DNA from: Staphylococcus haemolyticus
Lineage (GTDB): Bacteria > Bacillota > Bacilli > Staphylococcales > Staphylococcaceae
Assembly: GCF_006094395.1 (NCBI RefSeq)
Contig: NZ_CP035291.1
Location: 2,232,001-2,296,000 of the forward strand
Length of the DNA stretch: 64,000 nucleotides
Reading direction: 5' to 3'
Shown: positions 26,879 to 36,996 of the stretch, one piece after another
Position numbering within the stretch: the stretch's first letter is position 1
Layout of the letters: each line of letters begins with the position of its first letter
Program-made: the position numbers and the translations under genes
The notes under the pieces: model-generated
What the model saw: the letters and a program-made list of their open reading frames with translations, nothing else
What the model was told of the DNA's origin: nothing
The model's database searches: none

Positions 26879-27136
26879 TTATTCATTCTTTTTATTCCTC
26901 TTATATATTTTATATATTAAATAAACAAACACAACCATTAGCGTTAATAAATCAAAAGAATGTTTTAGTGCATCTTTCCAAGATTGATTTATCCATAAAT
27001 AACGTTTTAAAAATAAAATGATCGATTGTGTAACTGCCATTAAAAACACATTGATAATAGGACCATCTTTTACTAAATTATATATAATAAGGACAAGGCA
27101 AATAATAGTTACAATCAGCATTATGATATAAGCCAT
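26879..27136 (-). CDS. Small hypothetical membrane protein
   Basis: An 85-residue protein with three hydrophobic stretches (YIIMLIVTIICLVLIIYNLV; FLMAVTQSIILFLKRYLW; LTLMVVFVYLIYKIYK) and a positive C-terminus (KRNKKNE). First gene of a two-gene unit with the next 90-residue membrane protein. No recognisable ribosome site stronger than AATGG is seen before ATG 27136. Unknown function. Confidence 0.55.
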   Translation of the reverse strand: MAYIIMLIVTIICLVLIIYNLVKDGPIINVFLMAVTQSIILFLKRYLWINQSWKDALKHSFDLLTLMVVFVYLIYKIYKRNKKNE

Positions 27137-27287
27137 TATTTAGTAATACTTAATCAAATTATTAACTTAAAATAAATGTTTCATCTGTATTTTATCTAAC
27201 ATAGGCTAATACATTCGATATCCTACTATCTATTTCTAATAATAAATCAGCAATCATATTTTTAAACCTTCGCATTAAAATAAAAAA

Positions 27288-27317
27288 CTAGAAACCTCGA
27301 TTTCTCAAGATTTCCAG
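27288..27317 (-). terminator. Terminator of ilvE
   Basis: CTGGAAATCT and AGGTTTCTAG pair with a few G-U pairs; TTTTTTATTTT follows on the minus strand, 16 bp past the stop. Confidence 0.75.
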
Positions 27318-27332
27318 CTCTTTAAACTCACC

Positions 27333-28409
27333 TTATTTATATTCTGGAACTACGACTCGCCAACCATGCGTATCTTCTAATTTACCACTTTGGATGCCAG
27401 TATATATGTCGTATAATTTTTTAGTAATTTCTCCTGGCTCGTTATTGTTAATAACGATTTCTCTATCTTCATACTTTAATGTACCGACTGGAGAAATAAC
27501 TGCTGCTGTACCTGAACCGAATACTTCAGTCAATTCACCTTTGTCGTAAGCTTCGAATAATTCCTCGATTGACACTTTACGTTCTTCAACCTCATAGCCT
27601 AACTCTTTAGCTAATTCAATGATTGATTTACGTGTAATACCTGGTAAGATACTTCCATTTAAAGCAGGTGTAACTAATTTACCATTTTCAACGAAGAAGA
27701 TGTTCATACTACCAACTTCTTCAACATATTTTTGTTCTACACCGTCTAACCATAATACTTGATCATAGCCTAAATTATTAGCATTTGTTTGTGCTAATAA
27801 ACTTGCTGCATAGTTACCTGCTACTTTAGCGAATCCTACACCACCACGTACGGCACGAACATATTCATCTTCAACGTAAATTTTAGTTGTTTTTAATGTG
27901 TCTCCGCCATAATATGCGCCTGATGGAGATAAAATGATTAATAATTTGTATTGATGAGATGCTCTTACTCCTAAAATGCCTTCAGTCGCAAATACAAATG
28001 GACGGATATATAATGATTGTCCTTCTCCCTCAGGTACCCAATCACGTTCAACGTCTACTAATTGTTTTAAACCTTCTAGTAATAATTCCTCATCTACTTT
28101 AGGCATCTCTAAACGTGCTAATGAATCATTAATACGTTTGAAGTTTTGATCTGGTCTAAATAATACAACTTCTCCTTCATGTTTATATGCTTTTAAACCT
28201 TCAAATACCGCTTGTCCATAGTGAAGACCTTGTGCAGCTGGTGAAACTTCGAATGGTGCGTAAGGAATAATTTTTAAATCATGCCAACCTTTATCTACAT
28301 CATAATCAAAACTTAACATATAATCTGTAAAGTATTGACCGAATCCTAAATTACCTTCTGGTTTTTCTTTAAGCGAGTCGCGTTGTTCAAATTTAACTTT
28401 TTCTGACAT
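27333..28409 (-). CDS. ilvE: Branched-chain amino acid aminotransferase IlvE
   Basis: A 358-residue fold-type IV PLP enzyme that transaminates leucine, isoleucine and valine with 2-oxoglutarate. [13 protein letters not shown] is the N-terminal motif; the PLP lysine lies in [16 protein letters not shown] (about residue 196); the phosphate-binding [16 protein letters not shown] is near the end. Length and sequence are those of class II bacterial IlvE. AGGAGGC lies 8-9 nt before ATG 28409. No T-box or leader was seen upstream, so regulation is probably by CodY or similar proteins (inference from staphylococcal biology). Confidence 0.94.
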   Translation of the reverse strand: MSEKVKFEQRDSLKEKPEGNLGFGQYFTDYMLSFDYDVDKGWHDLKIIPYAPFEVSPAAQGLHYGQAVFEGLKAYKHEGEVVLFRPDQNFKRINDSLARLEMPKVDEELLLEGLKQLVDVERDWVPEGEGQSLYIRPFVFATEGILGVRASHQYKLLIILSPSGAYYGGDTLKTTKIYVEDEYVRAVRGGVGFAKVAGNYAASLLAQTNANNLGYDQVLWLDGVEQKYVEEVGSMNIFFVENGKLVTPALNGSILPGITRKSIIELAKELGYEVEERKVSIEELFEAYDKGELTEVFGSGTAAVISPVGTLKYEDREIVINNNEPGEITKKLYDIYTGIQSGKLEDTHGWRVVVPEYK

Positions 28410-28593
28410 GATGAAAGCCTCCTAAATAAATCTTAGTTAGTGATAGTATATTAAATTATAGCAATCTCGTAATGTTGATTCAATGAATTTTCTAAAAATT
28501 CAAACTAAATACTAATTGTAAACCCTTTCTTTAAAAATAACATACTTTAGCAAATTTTTAATGACCATTACTAACTAATTTTGGATAAAAAAA

Positions 28594-28623
28594 GAAACCC
28601 TCAAACATTTCGTCTGAGGTTCT
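28594..28623 (-). terminator. Terminator of SDR threonine dehydrogenase gene
   Basis: AACCTCA pairs with TGAGGGTT (one bulge) around CGAAATGTT; TTCTTTTTTT follows on the minus strand. Confidence 0.75.
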
Positions 28624-28653
28624 GTGTTATATGACTTGTATGACAGTCACACT

Positions 28654-29610
28654 TTATTTATTTTGTTCTTTTTCTTCAATTGCTTTTAACATTAATTCAG
28701 TCATACCAGCTAAATCGTATTTAGGGTTAAAGCCCCACTCTTTACGAGAATAGCTTGTATCAATATTATCTGGCCAGCTATCAGCAATTGCTTGACGTAC
28801 TGGATCTACTTCATAATCCAATGCGAAGCCAGGATAATGTTTTTGGATTTCAGCTTTAATTTGTTCAGGTTCAAAACTCATAGCACTTAAGTTATAGCCA
28901 TTACGTGTTACAAGTTTGTCGCTATCTGCTTCCATTAATTTAATAATTGCATCAATTGCATCATCCATATACATCATATCCATGTATGTGTCTTTAGCAA
29001 TGTAGCTTGTGTAACGACCTTTTCTAACCGCTTCAAAATAAATTTCAACAGCATAATCAGTAGTACCGCCACCTGGTTCTTTAACATGAGAGATAAGTCC
29101 TGGGAATCTCACACTACGCGTATCGACACCAAATTTTGTGAAATAGTATTGGCATAATAACTCACCAGCAACTTTGTTCACACCATACATTGTAGTAGGT
29201 TGTTGAATTGTATTTTGTGGTGTATCTTTCTTAGGCGTTGAATCACCAAATGCACCAATTGAACTTGGTGTGAAGAAATGTAATTCATACGTTCTAGCTG
29301 TTTCTAATGCGTTCATTAGACCGCCCATATTTAAATCCCATGCTAATAAAGGATTTTTCTCAGCAGTCGCTGATAATAATGCAGCCATATGCATTAACGT
29401 ATCTGCTTTGAAGTTCTCAACGATTGCCATCATAGCTTCACGATTTGTAACATCTAATACTTCAAACGGACCATTGTTAACTGGTGAATCTTCTTCTGGC
29501 TCTCTAATATCCGTAGCTAATACATTGTCATTTCCGTAAATTTCTCTACATTTTAATACCAACTCAGTACCAATTTGACCAAGTGCTCCTGTAATAACGA
29601 TTCTTTCCAT
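28654..29610 (-). CDS. NAD-dependent epimerase-type L-threonine 3-dehydrogenase
   Basis: A 318-residue extended short-chain dehydrogenase. NAD motif [14 protein letters not shown] at the N-terminus, [14 protein letters not shown], and the catalytic [15 protein letters not shown] (Y-x3-K). The sequence resembles SDR-type L-threonine dehydrogenases, which oxidise threonine to 2-amino-3-oxobutyrate, better than sugar epimerases. The next enzyme of that route, Kbl, is encoded at 35.6-36.8 kb, supporting the call. It starts at ATG 29610 after AGGGAG and ends at a terminator, so it is monocistronic. Many databases call it simply NAD-dependent epimerase/dehydratase. Confidence 0.8.
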   Translation of the reverse strand: MERIVITGALGQIGTELVLKCREIYGNDNVLATDIREPEEDSPVNNGPFEVLDVTNREAMMAIVENFKADTLMHMAALLSATAEKNPLLAWDLNMGGLMNALETARTYELHFFTPSSIGAFGDSTPKKDTPQNTIQQPTTMYGVNKVAGELLCQYYFTKFGVDTRSVRFPGLISHVKEPGGGTTDYAVEIYFEAVRKGRYTSYIAKDTYMDMMYMDDAIDAIIKLMEADSDKLVTRNGYNLSAMSFEPEQIKAEIQKHYPGFALDYEVDPVRQAIADSWPDNIDTSYSRKEWGFNPKYDLAGMTELMLKAIEEKEQNK

Positions 29611-29898
29611 AAATAAAAAACTCCCTTTGTGTGTTTACCACGAATGATTGTCCTTTTAGGGTGTACATAATCCCTATTTACATGCTTATTATAATATAAA
29701 AGCGCTTTCTTGTATACTCACAAAGTACATTCTTTTAAATTCACTTTATTTTTGAAAAGTCAGAGATACTTGCTCTTCACAACGTTATATTTATTAATTG
29801 TTTTTAAAATTATTGTAAATAATTTAATGAGTAAGCTTAAGACTTTGCGACTTATGCTAATATGAGAATGTAAATTTCATCTAATAAAGGAGGCAAAT

Positions 29899-32802
29899 AT
29901 GAAGCGATATCTTATTCCACTTTTAGTTTTATGTTTTATCGTATTTGGTATTACCACTGGTACCTCTTATGCAGCTGAATCACAGGCAACACAATCTACT
30001 AACATAACTGCTACCGAAGAAGCATCACAAACAGCTTCAAAAGAAGCATCATCAGCCAACATTGAATCTACTAATAAACCTTTATCTCTTGAGTCAAGCA
30101 ACGTTTCACATAATGAACAAGCCACACCTTCGTCTGAAACAACTACACATCCTAGTGTTGAAACGTCTACAACACAAAACACTACTTCAGAGAAGCATAG
30201 TAATTCATCACAAGGTTCTGCCTTTTCACAAGAAAAAGCTACACCTGAACCTGCTACAAATGATGATAATACATCTTCACAAGAAAAAGCATCGTCAGAA
30301 TCTACTTCAAATGAAAATAATACATCGCAATTCCATGGTACGGAGGTAAAACCTTCTCCTTCGACATCGGAGCAAAGTAAGTCTACGCAAGTAGAACCTA
30401 CAAAAGAATCTACTTCTACTAAAGTTAAACAAACACCTCAAGAACCAACTCAACAACAGCAAAAGCGTAATGTTCCAGAATCACAACAATCTACACCTGC
30501 TTCAAAGCAAGTGTCTAAAAGTAGCAATACTACATCAGAACAAGCAGCACCGAAATCTCAACATGTGACTGTCAACAAAAGAATGGCAACAACTTCTGAT
30601 AACACAAATAAACATACAATTTTACATACAAATGATATTCATGGCCGATTTGTAGAGGATGATGGAAGAGTCATCGGTATGGCTAAAGTAAAAGGTCTTA
30701 AAGACAAATATAATCCGGATTTAATGGTGGATTCAGGAGATGCTTTTCAAGGTTTACCTGTTTCTAACAATTCAAAGGGAGAAGAAATGGCCAAAGCTAT
30801 GAATGGTGTTGGCTATGATGCAATGACTGTCGGAAACCATGAATTTGACTTTGGTTATGACCAATTACTTAAATTGCAAAAACAATTAAATTTCCCTATA
30901 GTTTCTTCTAATATCTATAAAAATGGCAAACGTGTATTTGATCCTTCAACAACAGTAACTAAAAACAATGTCCGTTATGGTATTGTAGGTGTCACGACAC
31001 CTGAAACAAAAACTAAAACGTCACCTACTGCAGTTGAAGGTGTTGAATTTAAAGATCCGTTGACTAGTGTTAAGCAAGCCATGAATGAGATTAAAAATAA
31101 TGTCGATGTTTTCGTTATCTTATCGCACTTAGGCGTAGATAAATCGACGCAAAAAACTTGGCGTGGTGATTATTTAATTGATCAACTTACGAAAGACGGT
31201 TCATTTAAACAACCTATCTTTGTATTAGATGGTCACTCACATACCGTGATTGATAAAGGCGAACATTATGGTACTAATAATGTACTCGCTCAAACTGGTA
31301 CTGCACTAGCAAATGTAGGACGTGTGGATTTTACTTTTCAAAATCAAAAAGCGTCTGATATCAATGCATCGTTAATCAATGTAGCGGACGCCAAAGATAT
31401 CACACCTGACCCACAAATTGATGCACAAACTAAAAAGGCAAATGACGACTTCTTAAAAGAAACATCAACAGTTGTTATACCTAATAATACAGTGACGTTA
31501 AATGGTGAACGTGCTCAAGCGCGCACGCAAGAAACAAACTTAGGTAACCTTATTACGGATGCTATGGAAGCATATGCCTCAAAGAACTTCTCACATCAAC
31601 CTGTTTTCGCAATCACTAACGGTGGTGGTATTCGAGCTTCAATTGAAAAAGGTGAGGTTACTAAAAATGACATCATAACAGTGTTACCATTCGGTAATTT
31701 AATTTCTCAAATTCAAGTGAAAGGTTCAGATGTTGAAAAAGCATTTGAACACAGTTTAAGTGCTGATACTGAAACTCAAGATGGTAAGAAAGTCTTAGGT
31801 GCAAATGGAGGATTCTTACAAGTATCTGACTCACTCAGAGTATATTATGATATCAATAAAGCATCTGGCCAACGCATTAATGCAATCAAGGTACTGAATA
31901 AAGAGAATGGAGAATATGAAGATCTAGATCCTAACCGTACTTACTATGTAACTACTAATGACTTCACAGCTAATCAAGGAGATGGCTATGATATGTTTGG
32001 TGGACAACGTGAGGAGGGCATTTCTCTAGATGCAGTTGTCGCTCAATATATTAAGAATACAGATTTAAATCAATACAATACCGAAGAACCTGTACGTATC
32101 ATTAATGGTCTACCAGAAAGTAATGAACAACCAGACACTAGTAAAGAAGATAATGATAATAATCATTCAACTAATGGACATGATGGTCAACAACAAACAC
32201 CAGATTCAAACAATGATGACAAAGACAATACTGGTCATATTAATGATAATGATGACAATATTAAAGACGATAATGAAGCTGATTCTTCTAATAAAGATAA
32301 TGTCATTGAATTCCCTAATAAAGACCATCAAAAAGATAATGACAACGTAATTGAAATCCCAGCTAACAATAATCAAACTCATAATAGCACTAATGATAAT
32401 ATTGTCATTCCAAGCACTACCGACAAGATGCATACTAACAACATAAAAGGAAATGCAATCGAACATCACCCTACTTCAAACTTAGTGAGTATTTCTAATA
32501 ACAACAAAGGAACACGAGACCAATTGACTGGTAATGCAAGTCATTCACAACATTGTAAAGATGTCATTAAATTCCCAGTTCAAATAAATCCTAAAGATAA
32601 TTTTTATAATGAGACACTAATAACTACTAATAGTAATGCTTCTAAAAATTCAAATCTTATGTTTACACAACAACATGGCGCAATCACATCATTACCAAAT
32701 GCAGGTTTGAAAGATGGTAGTTTAGAACATGGTATCGCTATTATATTAGTAGTAGCAGGAACAGGATTAATTTACATCCGAACTCGTAAAAAATCAGCAT
32801 AA
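29899..32802 (+). CDS. AdsA-like cell-wall-anchored 5'-nucleotidase
   Basis: A 967-residue surface enzyme. Signal peptide MKRYLIPLLVLCFIVFGITT with probable cleavage near SYA-AES; a Ser/Thr/Glu/Gln-rich stalk to about residue 235; then a metallophosphoesterase domain (ILHTNDIHGRF about 240, DSGDAFQGLP, VGNHEFDFG about 312, LDGHSH) and a 5'-nucleotidase C domain (NGGGIRASIEKG, NDFTANQGDGYDM); then an Asn/Asp-rich region with degenerate repeats (VIEFPNKD, VIEIPANN, NIVIPS, VIKFPVQ); sorting signal LPNAG, hydrophobic helix and RTRKKSA. S. aureus AdsA makes immunosuppressive adenosine and deoxyadenosine from nucleotides; same domain order. AAAGGAGG precedes ATG 29899. Unlike AdsA of S. aureus, it is not next to orfX. 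Confidence 0.88.
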   Translation: MKRYLIPLLVLCFIVFGITTGTSYAAESQATQSTNITATEEASQTASKEASSANIESTNKPLSLESSNVSHNEQATPSSETTTHPSVETSTTQNTTSEKHSNSSQGSAFSQEKATPEPATNDDNTSSQEKASSESTSNENNTSQFHGTEVKPSPSTSEQSKSTQVEPTKESTSTKVKQTPQEPTQQQQKRNVPESQQSTPASKQVSKSSNTTSEQAAPKSQHVTVNKRMATTSDNTNKHTILHTNDIHGRFVEDDGRVIGMAKVKGLKDKYNPDLMVDSGDAFQGLPVSNNSKGEEMAKAMNGVGYDAMTVGNHEFDFGYDQLLKLQKQLNFPIVSSNIYKNGKRVFDPSTTVTKNNVRYGIVGVTTPETKTKTSPTAVEGVEFKDPLTSVKQAMNEIKNNVDVFVILSHLGVDKSTQKTWRGDYLIDQLTKDGSFKQPIFVLDGHSHTVIDKGEHYGTNNVLAQTGTALANVGRVDFTFQNQKASDINASLINVADAKDITPDPQIDAQTKKANDDFLKETSTVVIPNNTVTLNGERAQARTQETNLGNLITDAMEAYASKNFSHQPVFAITNGGGIRASIEKGEVTKNDIITVLPFGNLISQIQVKGSDVEKAFEHSLSADTETQDGKKVLGANGGFLQVSDSLRVYYDINKASGQRINAIKVLNKENGEYEDLDPNRTYYVTTNDFTANQGDGYDMFGGQREEGISLDAVVAQYIKNTDLNQYNTEEPVRIINGLPESNEQPDTSKEDNDNNHSTNGHDGQQQTPDSNNDDKDNTGHINDNDDNIKDDNEADSSNKDNVIEFPNKDHQKDNDNVIEIPANNNQTHNSTNDNIVIPSTTDKMHTNNIKGNAIEHHPTSNLVSISNNNKGTRDQLTGNASHSQHCKDVIKFPVQINPKDNFYNETLITTNSNASKNSNLMFTQQHGAITSLPNAGLKDGSLEHGIAIILVVAGTGLIYIRTRKKSA

Positions 32803-32814
32803 TTTCAAATTTAA

Positions 32815-32856
32815 AACCGTGTAGATGACAGTTAACAATATGTCATTTACACGGTT
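32815..32856 (+). terminator. Terminator of 5'-nucleotidase gene
   Basis: A 16-bp stem (AACCGTGTAGATGACA with TGTCATTTACACGGTT, one mismatch) followed by TCTTTATAATTTTT, 13 bp past the stop. Confidence 0.85.
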
Positions 32857-33000
32857 TCTTTATAATTTTTAAAAAGCGTAGGTACTCATAGTAAGTTATT
32901 TAAAGTGAATACTTTAATTTTTAGTGGCCCGGCAGTCTATTTATTTAAAATTACATAGTTACACTCGCAATTTCCTCACAATATTATAACTACTTCTGCA

Positions 33001-33960
33001 TTATACTTCTTTATTTGCTACTGCTTTTTTATAGAAATAATTAGCAACAACGATATCTACAATTGCTAACCCTACTGATTTAAACAGCGTTACTTCCTTA
33101 TCATCTTCACGTCCTGAAACTTTACCAGCTACGATATCCCCTAATTCTCCATGTAATGAATCTTTCGTTATAATGCCTTCTTCTTGAGGTACCTTTAAAT
33201 CGCCAGTTTCTTCCATCGCAGCTTCTACTGACTCAACAACAATTTTATTAGCTACTAACATAGACTCTGATGGTAATTCCTGCATATCTGGTTTAAATGA
33301 GCCTACTGCGTTTAAATGAACGCCGGGGTGTAATGAATGTGAATATACCGGATGATTAGAATTTGTCGCAGTTACAACAACGTCAGCCTCTTCCATCGCA
33401 TCATCCGCTTCTTCAAAGACTTTCGTCGATACATTATAATTATTAGCTACTTCTTGAGCTAAACGTTCTGCATTTTCCTTAGTACGACTCGAAAAGTGAA
33501 TTGTATCGATATTTCTAACTGCCATTACTGCAGCAATTAGTCCTTGTGCTTGATCACCAGAACCAATAACACATAGTGTTTTAGCATCTTCACGTGCTAA
33601 GTATTTAGTTGCTACCCCAGAGATAGCACCTGTACGAATCTTAGTTAAATAACTGCCATCTAATACAGCTAATGTTTCACCAGTTTCATAATCACTTAAT
33701 AACACTGATCCTGTAATTGTCTTTTTGCCTTTTTTAGGATTATCTGGCGCAAATGTAACTGTTTTAATACCAACCATTTTAAGATCATCAGATAATGCTG
33801 GCATAACTAAATATCTATTTCCTTCATTAAATGGTAAGACATACCTTAACGGTGTGTCTGTCTTCTCTTCTGAAAATGCCTTTAATGAATTCGCAACTTC
33901 ATCAATGACTTCTTTCATGTCTAATAATGATTGCTGGTCTTGTTCATTCAAAACTAACAT
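33001..33960 (-). CDS. Ornithine cyclodeaminase/mu-crystallin family protein
   Basis: A 319-residue NAD(P)-binding enzyme. The Rossmann motif is LCVIGSGDQAQGLIAAV near residue 135; the substrate segment KIRTGAISGVATKYL lies before it and HLNAVGSFKPDMQEL after it, both typical of ornithine cyclodeaminase, alanine dehydrogenase (archaeal type) and mu-crystallin ketimine reductases. Substrate cannot be told. Start: ATG 33960 (MLVLNEQD) lies 8 nt after GGAGG; the upstream in-frame GTG overlaps that site. Single gene, with no close neighbour on the same strand downstream. Confidence 0.85.
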   Translation of the reverse strand: MLVLNEQDQQSLLDMKEVIDEVANSLKAFSEEKTDTPLRYVLPFNEGNRYLVMPALSDDLKMVGIKTVTFAPDNPKKGKKTITGSVLLSDYETGETLAVLDGSYLTKIRTGAISGVATKYLAREDAKTLCVIGSGDQAQGLIAAVMAVRNIDTIHFSSRTKENAERLAQEVANNYNVSTKVFEEADDAMEEADVVVTATNSNHPVYSHSLHPGVHLNAVGSFKPDMQELPSESMLVANKIVVESVEAAMEETGDLKVPQEEGIITKDSLHGELGDIVAGKVSGREDDKEVTLFKSVGLAIVDIVVANYFYKKAVANKEV

Positions 33961-34218
33961 GTCTGATACCTCCACTTTATATTTAATATCTATTTATCTT
34001 TTACCCGTCAAAACACCAAATTGTCATTGTTAAATGGCATTATCAATACAATTATTTCAAAAACATGTTTGTGTTAAGTTAATTTGATTAAAGTATTAAT
34101 TTAGTATTGTGCTTATATGTTAACGGTGCTATCTTATTACTATAAATAAAAGGCTTGCACAGAAGTGTAGCCTTGAGATTTCATGCTTATTATGAAACTA
34201 TTTATAAACTTTTGACGC

Positions 34219-34250
34219 CTAGAGTGGCACGACGAAATCGTTGTGCCACT
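34219..34250. terminator. Hairpin terminator in a 460-bp gap
   Basis: AGAGTGGCACGAC pairs with GTTGTGCCACTCT (one G-U) around GAAATC. The gap 33961-34420 also holds a weaker hairpin at 34150-34172 (AAGGCT with AGCCTT); otherwise it is AT-rich without a gene. The hairpin may end the NUDIX/GNAT transcript or a small RNA. Confidence 0.55.
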
Positions 34251-34420
34251 CTAATTTGCTTTATTCATTAATCTTTTAAATTCTTTAGCTAGATTTCACT
34301 CTTAAATGTACTAAAAATTTTGATGTGTTTGATTTAAGTGTCTTTTCAGTTGAGTTAGCTTCTGCAAATGTACTATGAATGATTAAAATATTATATTTGG
34401 CTCATCCTCTTTTTCACATT

Positions 34421-34840
34421 TCAATCCACGAAACCCTCATCACAATAAGTAGCCTTATTATTTATAAACGCATTCAAACTATGATGATAATAGATTAACT
34501 TTTCATCAGCTTCTGGAATCGAGAACCAACCTAATGTCGAAATTTCATCTTTCATTTGTATGTCTGTTGTATAATCCTGAACCTCTGCTTTGAACATGAA
34601 AAAAAGTGTATGAACATTCATCTGTGTCGATTTACCCTCATTAACACTTACTATGTCGTTAACTTCAACGAATAATCCTGTTTCTTCTCTAACTTCACGC
34701 TTTAGCGCTTCAACTAAAGTTTCACCGTATTCAACTTTGCCACCTGGTAATGACCATCCGCCACCATCTGTATTATGAACTAATAACACGTTTCCCTCTT
34801 CATTTTGTATCAATGCATATACTACTTTTAAATCCTTCAT
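34421..34840 (-). CDS. NUDIX hydrolase
   Basis: A 139-residue NUDIX-fold pyrophosphohydrolase. The 23-residue NUDIX box is present around residues 33-55 (starts [14 protein letters not shown] and ends REVREETGL), with all GxxxxxExxxxxxxREUxEExGU positions satisfied. Members cleave nucleoside diphosphate derivatives, including oxidised nucleotides. It starts 11 bp after a GNAT gene on the same strand, so the two form an operon. Exact substrate unknown. Confidence 0.88.
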   Translation of the reverse strand: MKDLKVVYALIQNEEGNVLLVHNTDGGGWSLPGGKVEYGETLVEALKREVREETGLFVEVNDIVSVNEGKSTQMNVHTLFFMFKAEVQDYTTDIQMKDEISTLGWFSIPEADEKLIYYHHSLNAFINNKATYCDEGFVD

Positions 34841-34851
34841 TCATCTAACCT

Positions 34852-35358
34852 TCAATCATTAGGAATTTCAAACCGACTGACCAAATTTCCATTCTTTTTA
34901 ACGTAAGATTCAATTTCATAACCACCACTATGTTTGATCACTTTTTGAGAGGCAACGTTTTTGGGATTTGTAGTCATTAACACTTTATCTACGCCTATTT
35001 CTTTTAGAAAAGCTTTAGCCTCTTGCAGCATCAACGAAGCAATACCTTGTCCTCTACGTGACTTACACACTCCGTAACCTACATGACCACCTATGTTTAC
35101 TAAGCGTTGATTCAAGTAATGACGAATATCGACTGCACCAACAATCATCTCATCCTCGAAGCAAAATAATGTTGTCGTCGGTACCCAGTCTTCATCAACT
35201 TCAGTACTGTTTAGACGGTCTACCATACTCTCAAATGATTCATACCTTGACATGTCAGTGTTTGAAGGCACTATTGGTTCACCATTCACATACCATTCTT
35301 GGAGGTACTTCGTTAAAGCATCTTTATCTGCATAACTCAATTGTCTTAAACGTAACAC
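34852..35358 (-). CDS. GNAT-family N-acetyltransferase
   Basis: A 168-residue GNAT protein. The acetyl-CoA site is GVCKSRRGQGIASLMLQEA (RxxGxA), the preceding strand has VNIGGHVGYGV and the end ASQKVIKHSGGYEIESYV is the usual GNAT C-terminal motif. It resembles RimJ/YjdJ-like acetyltransferases. AGGAGGG lies 7-8 nt upstream of ATG 35358. First gene of a GNAT-NUDIX pair. Confidence 0.83.
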   Translation of the reverse strand: MLRLRQLSYADKDALTKYLQEWYVNGEPIVPSNTDMSRYESFESMVDRLNSTEVDEDWVPTTTLFCFEDEMIVGAVDIRHYLNQRLVNIGGHVGYGVCKSRRGQGIASLMLQEAKAFLKEIGVDKVLMTTNPKNVASQKVIKHSGGYEIESYVKKNGNLVSRFEIPND

Positions 35359-35517
35359 GAGTATCCCTCCTTCTGCACTATAAGCTAATATTGTTTTAGT
35401 TTGTCACTTCATATTTTACAATTATTCGTTATAAAACAATTTTACCAAAATACTAATCTGTTCCTCACTTAAAAACAAAGCATAAATTTCAAAAACAGCT
35501 TTTTGTAACAATAAAAA

Positions 35518-35545
35518 GACTGGGACAATGAATATCATCCCAGAC
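35518..35545 (-). terminator. Terminator of kbl
   Basis: GTCTGGGA pairs with TCCCAGTC (one mismatch) followed by TTTTTATTG. The GTCTGGGA half resembles the ends of the IS1272-type elements here (GAGTCTGGGACA), the kind of site IS1272 is reported to use. Confidence 0.8.
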
Positions 35546-35570
35546 TAAAAATTCTATCTTCTATTTTAAA

Positions 35571-36761
35571 TTATTTAATAGTGCCTAATTCTTTACCAAC
35601 TTTTTCATAAGCAGCAATTGCTTTATCTAACATTTCTTTTGTATGTGCTGCTGTAGGCATGTTTCTTACACGACCTGTACCACGAGGTACTGTTGGGAAT
35701 ACGATAGATTTTACATATACGCCTTCATCTTTAAGACGTTTACTAAATTCTTGAGTTTCTTTTTCATCACCAATAATAACTGGTGTAATTGGTGTTTCTG
35801 ATTCACCAGTATTGAATCCGAGTTTTTCTAAACCATCTTTTAAATATTTAGCGTTATCCCATAATTGATCGTGTAATTCAGTAGAAGCCATTAATTTTTT
35901 CACAGCTTCTGTAATTGCTTTTGTATCTCCAGGTGCTAAAGAAGTTGAGAATAAGAAGGGACGTGATTGAGCTTTTAACCAATCAATTAATTCTTTAGTT
36001 CCTGCTACGTAACCGCCAACTACACCGATAGCTTTAGAAAGTGTACCGATTTGGAAGTCAATTTTATCTTGTAAGCCAAAATGTTTAACCGTACCTGCAC
36101 CTTTACCCATAACGCCTGAACCATGTGCATCATCAACATAAGTAATTAAACCGAATTCTTCAGCAATTTCAACGATTTCTGGTAATTTAGCAACGTCTCC
36201 ATCCATACTGAATACACCATCAGTAATGTACATTACTTTATTATATTGACCAGATTCTACAGCTTCTTTTGCTTTAGCTCTTAAGTCATCCATATCTGAG
36301 TGGTTAACACGGATGATTTTAGCTTTAGATAGACGACAACCATCAATAATTGAAGCATGGTTTAATTCATCTGAAAGAATCGCATCGTTTTTGTTCATTA
36401 CTGCTGAAATAGCTGCCATGTTACAGTTGAAACCTGATTGATAAGCGATAGCTGCTTCAGTACCTTTGAATTTAGCTAAAGTCTCTTCTAATTCATCGTG
36501 TAGGTCTAATGTACCGTTGATTGAACGTACAGCACCAGCACCAACACCGTGTGAATCGATAGCATGTTTAGCTGCAGATTTTAAATCTTCATTTGTCGCC
36601 AGTCCTAAGTAGTTGTTTGATGATAAGTTAATATATTGTTTCCCATTGATTGTGATTTCTGGACCATTAGCACCTTCAATAGAATCGATTTCGTTATATA
36701 ATCCATTATCTTTTAAATATTGAATATTTTCTTCTAAGAAATTGTGTAGTGATTGAACCAT
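35571..36761 (-). CDS. kbl: Glycine C-acetyltransferase (2-amino-3-ketobutyrate CoA ligase) Kbl
   Basis: A 396-residue alpha-oxoamine synthase that splits 2-amino-3-oxobutyrate with CoA to glycine and acetyl-CoA, second step of threonine breakdown. PLP lysine in [16 protein letters not shown] (about residue 243), [20 protein letters not shown] before it, and [10 protein letters not shown] near the N-terminus. Start: ATG 36761 ([11 protein letters not shown]) is 8 nt from AAAGGGG, the earlier ATG is too close. It works with the SDR threonine dehydrogenase at 28.7-29.6 kb. Followed by a terminator. Confidence 0.92.
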   Translation of the reverse strand: MVQSLHNFLEENIQYLKDNGLYNEIDSIEGANGPEITINGKQYINLSSNNYLGLATNEDLKSAAKHAIDSHGVGAGAVRSINGTLDLHDELEETLAKFKGTEAAIAYQSGFNCNMAAISAVMNKNDAILSDELNHASIIDGCRLSKAKIIRVNHSDMDDLRAKAKEAVESGQYNKVMYITDGVFSMDGDVAKLPEIVEIAEEFGLITYVDDAHGSGVMGKGAGTVKHFGLQDKIDFQIGTLSKAIGVVGGYVAGTKELIDWLKAQSRPFLFSTSLAPGDTKAITEAVKKLMASTELHDQLWDNAKYLKDGLEKLGFNTGESETPITPVIIGDEKETQEFSKRLKDEGVYVKSIVFPTVPRGTGRVRNMPTAAHTKEMLDKAIAAYEKVGKELGTIK

Positions 36762-36996
36762 ATTCATATCCCCTTTGTATTTTTTATATCAACATAATCA
36801 TAACTGATTTTCCTTCAACATGAAAGCACTATCATTCCAGTAAATTCAATATATTGCATATTCTTTACGTCATGTACAACTGTTCATACAACATGTATTT
36901 TTTACTTCATTTTTCAAAAAATAAATAATTAAACTATTGAGTTGTATTAGAATTTGATATACTAAAATTCATAATAATTAGGAAGAAGTGGTTAAT

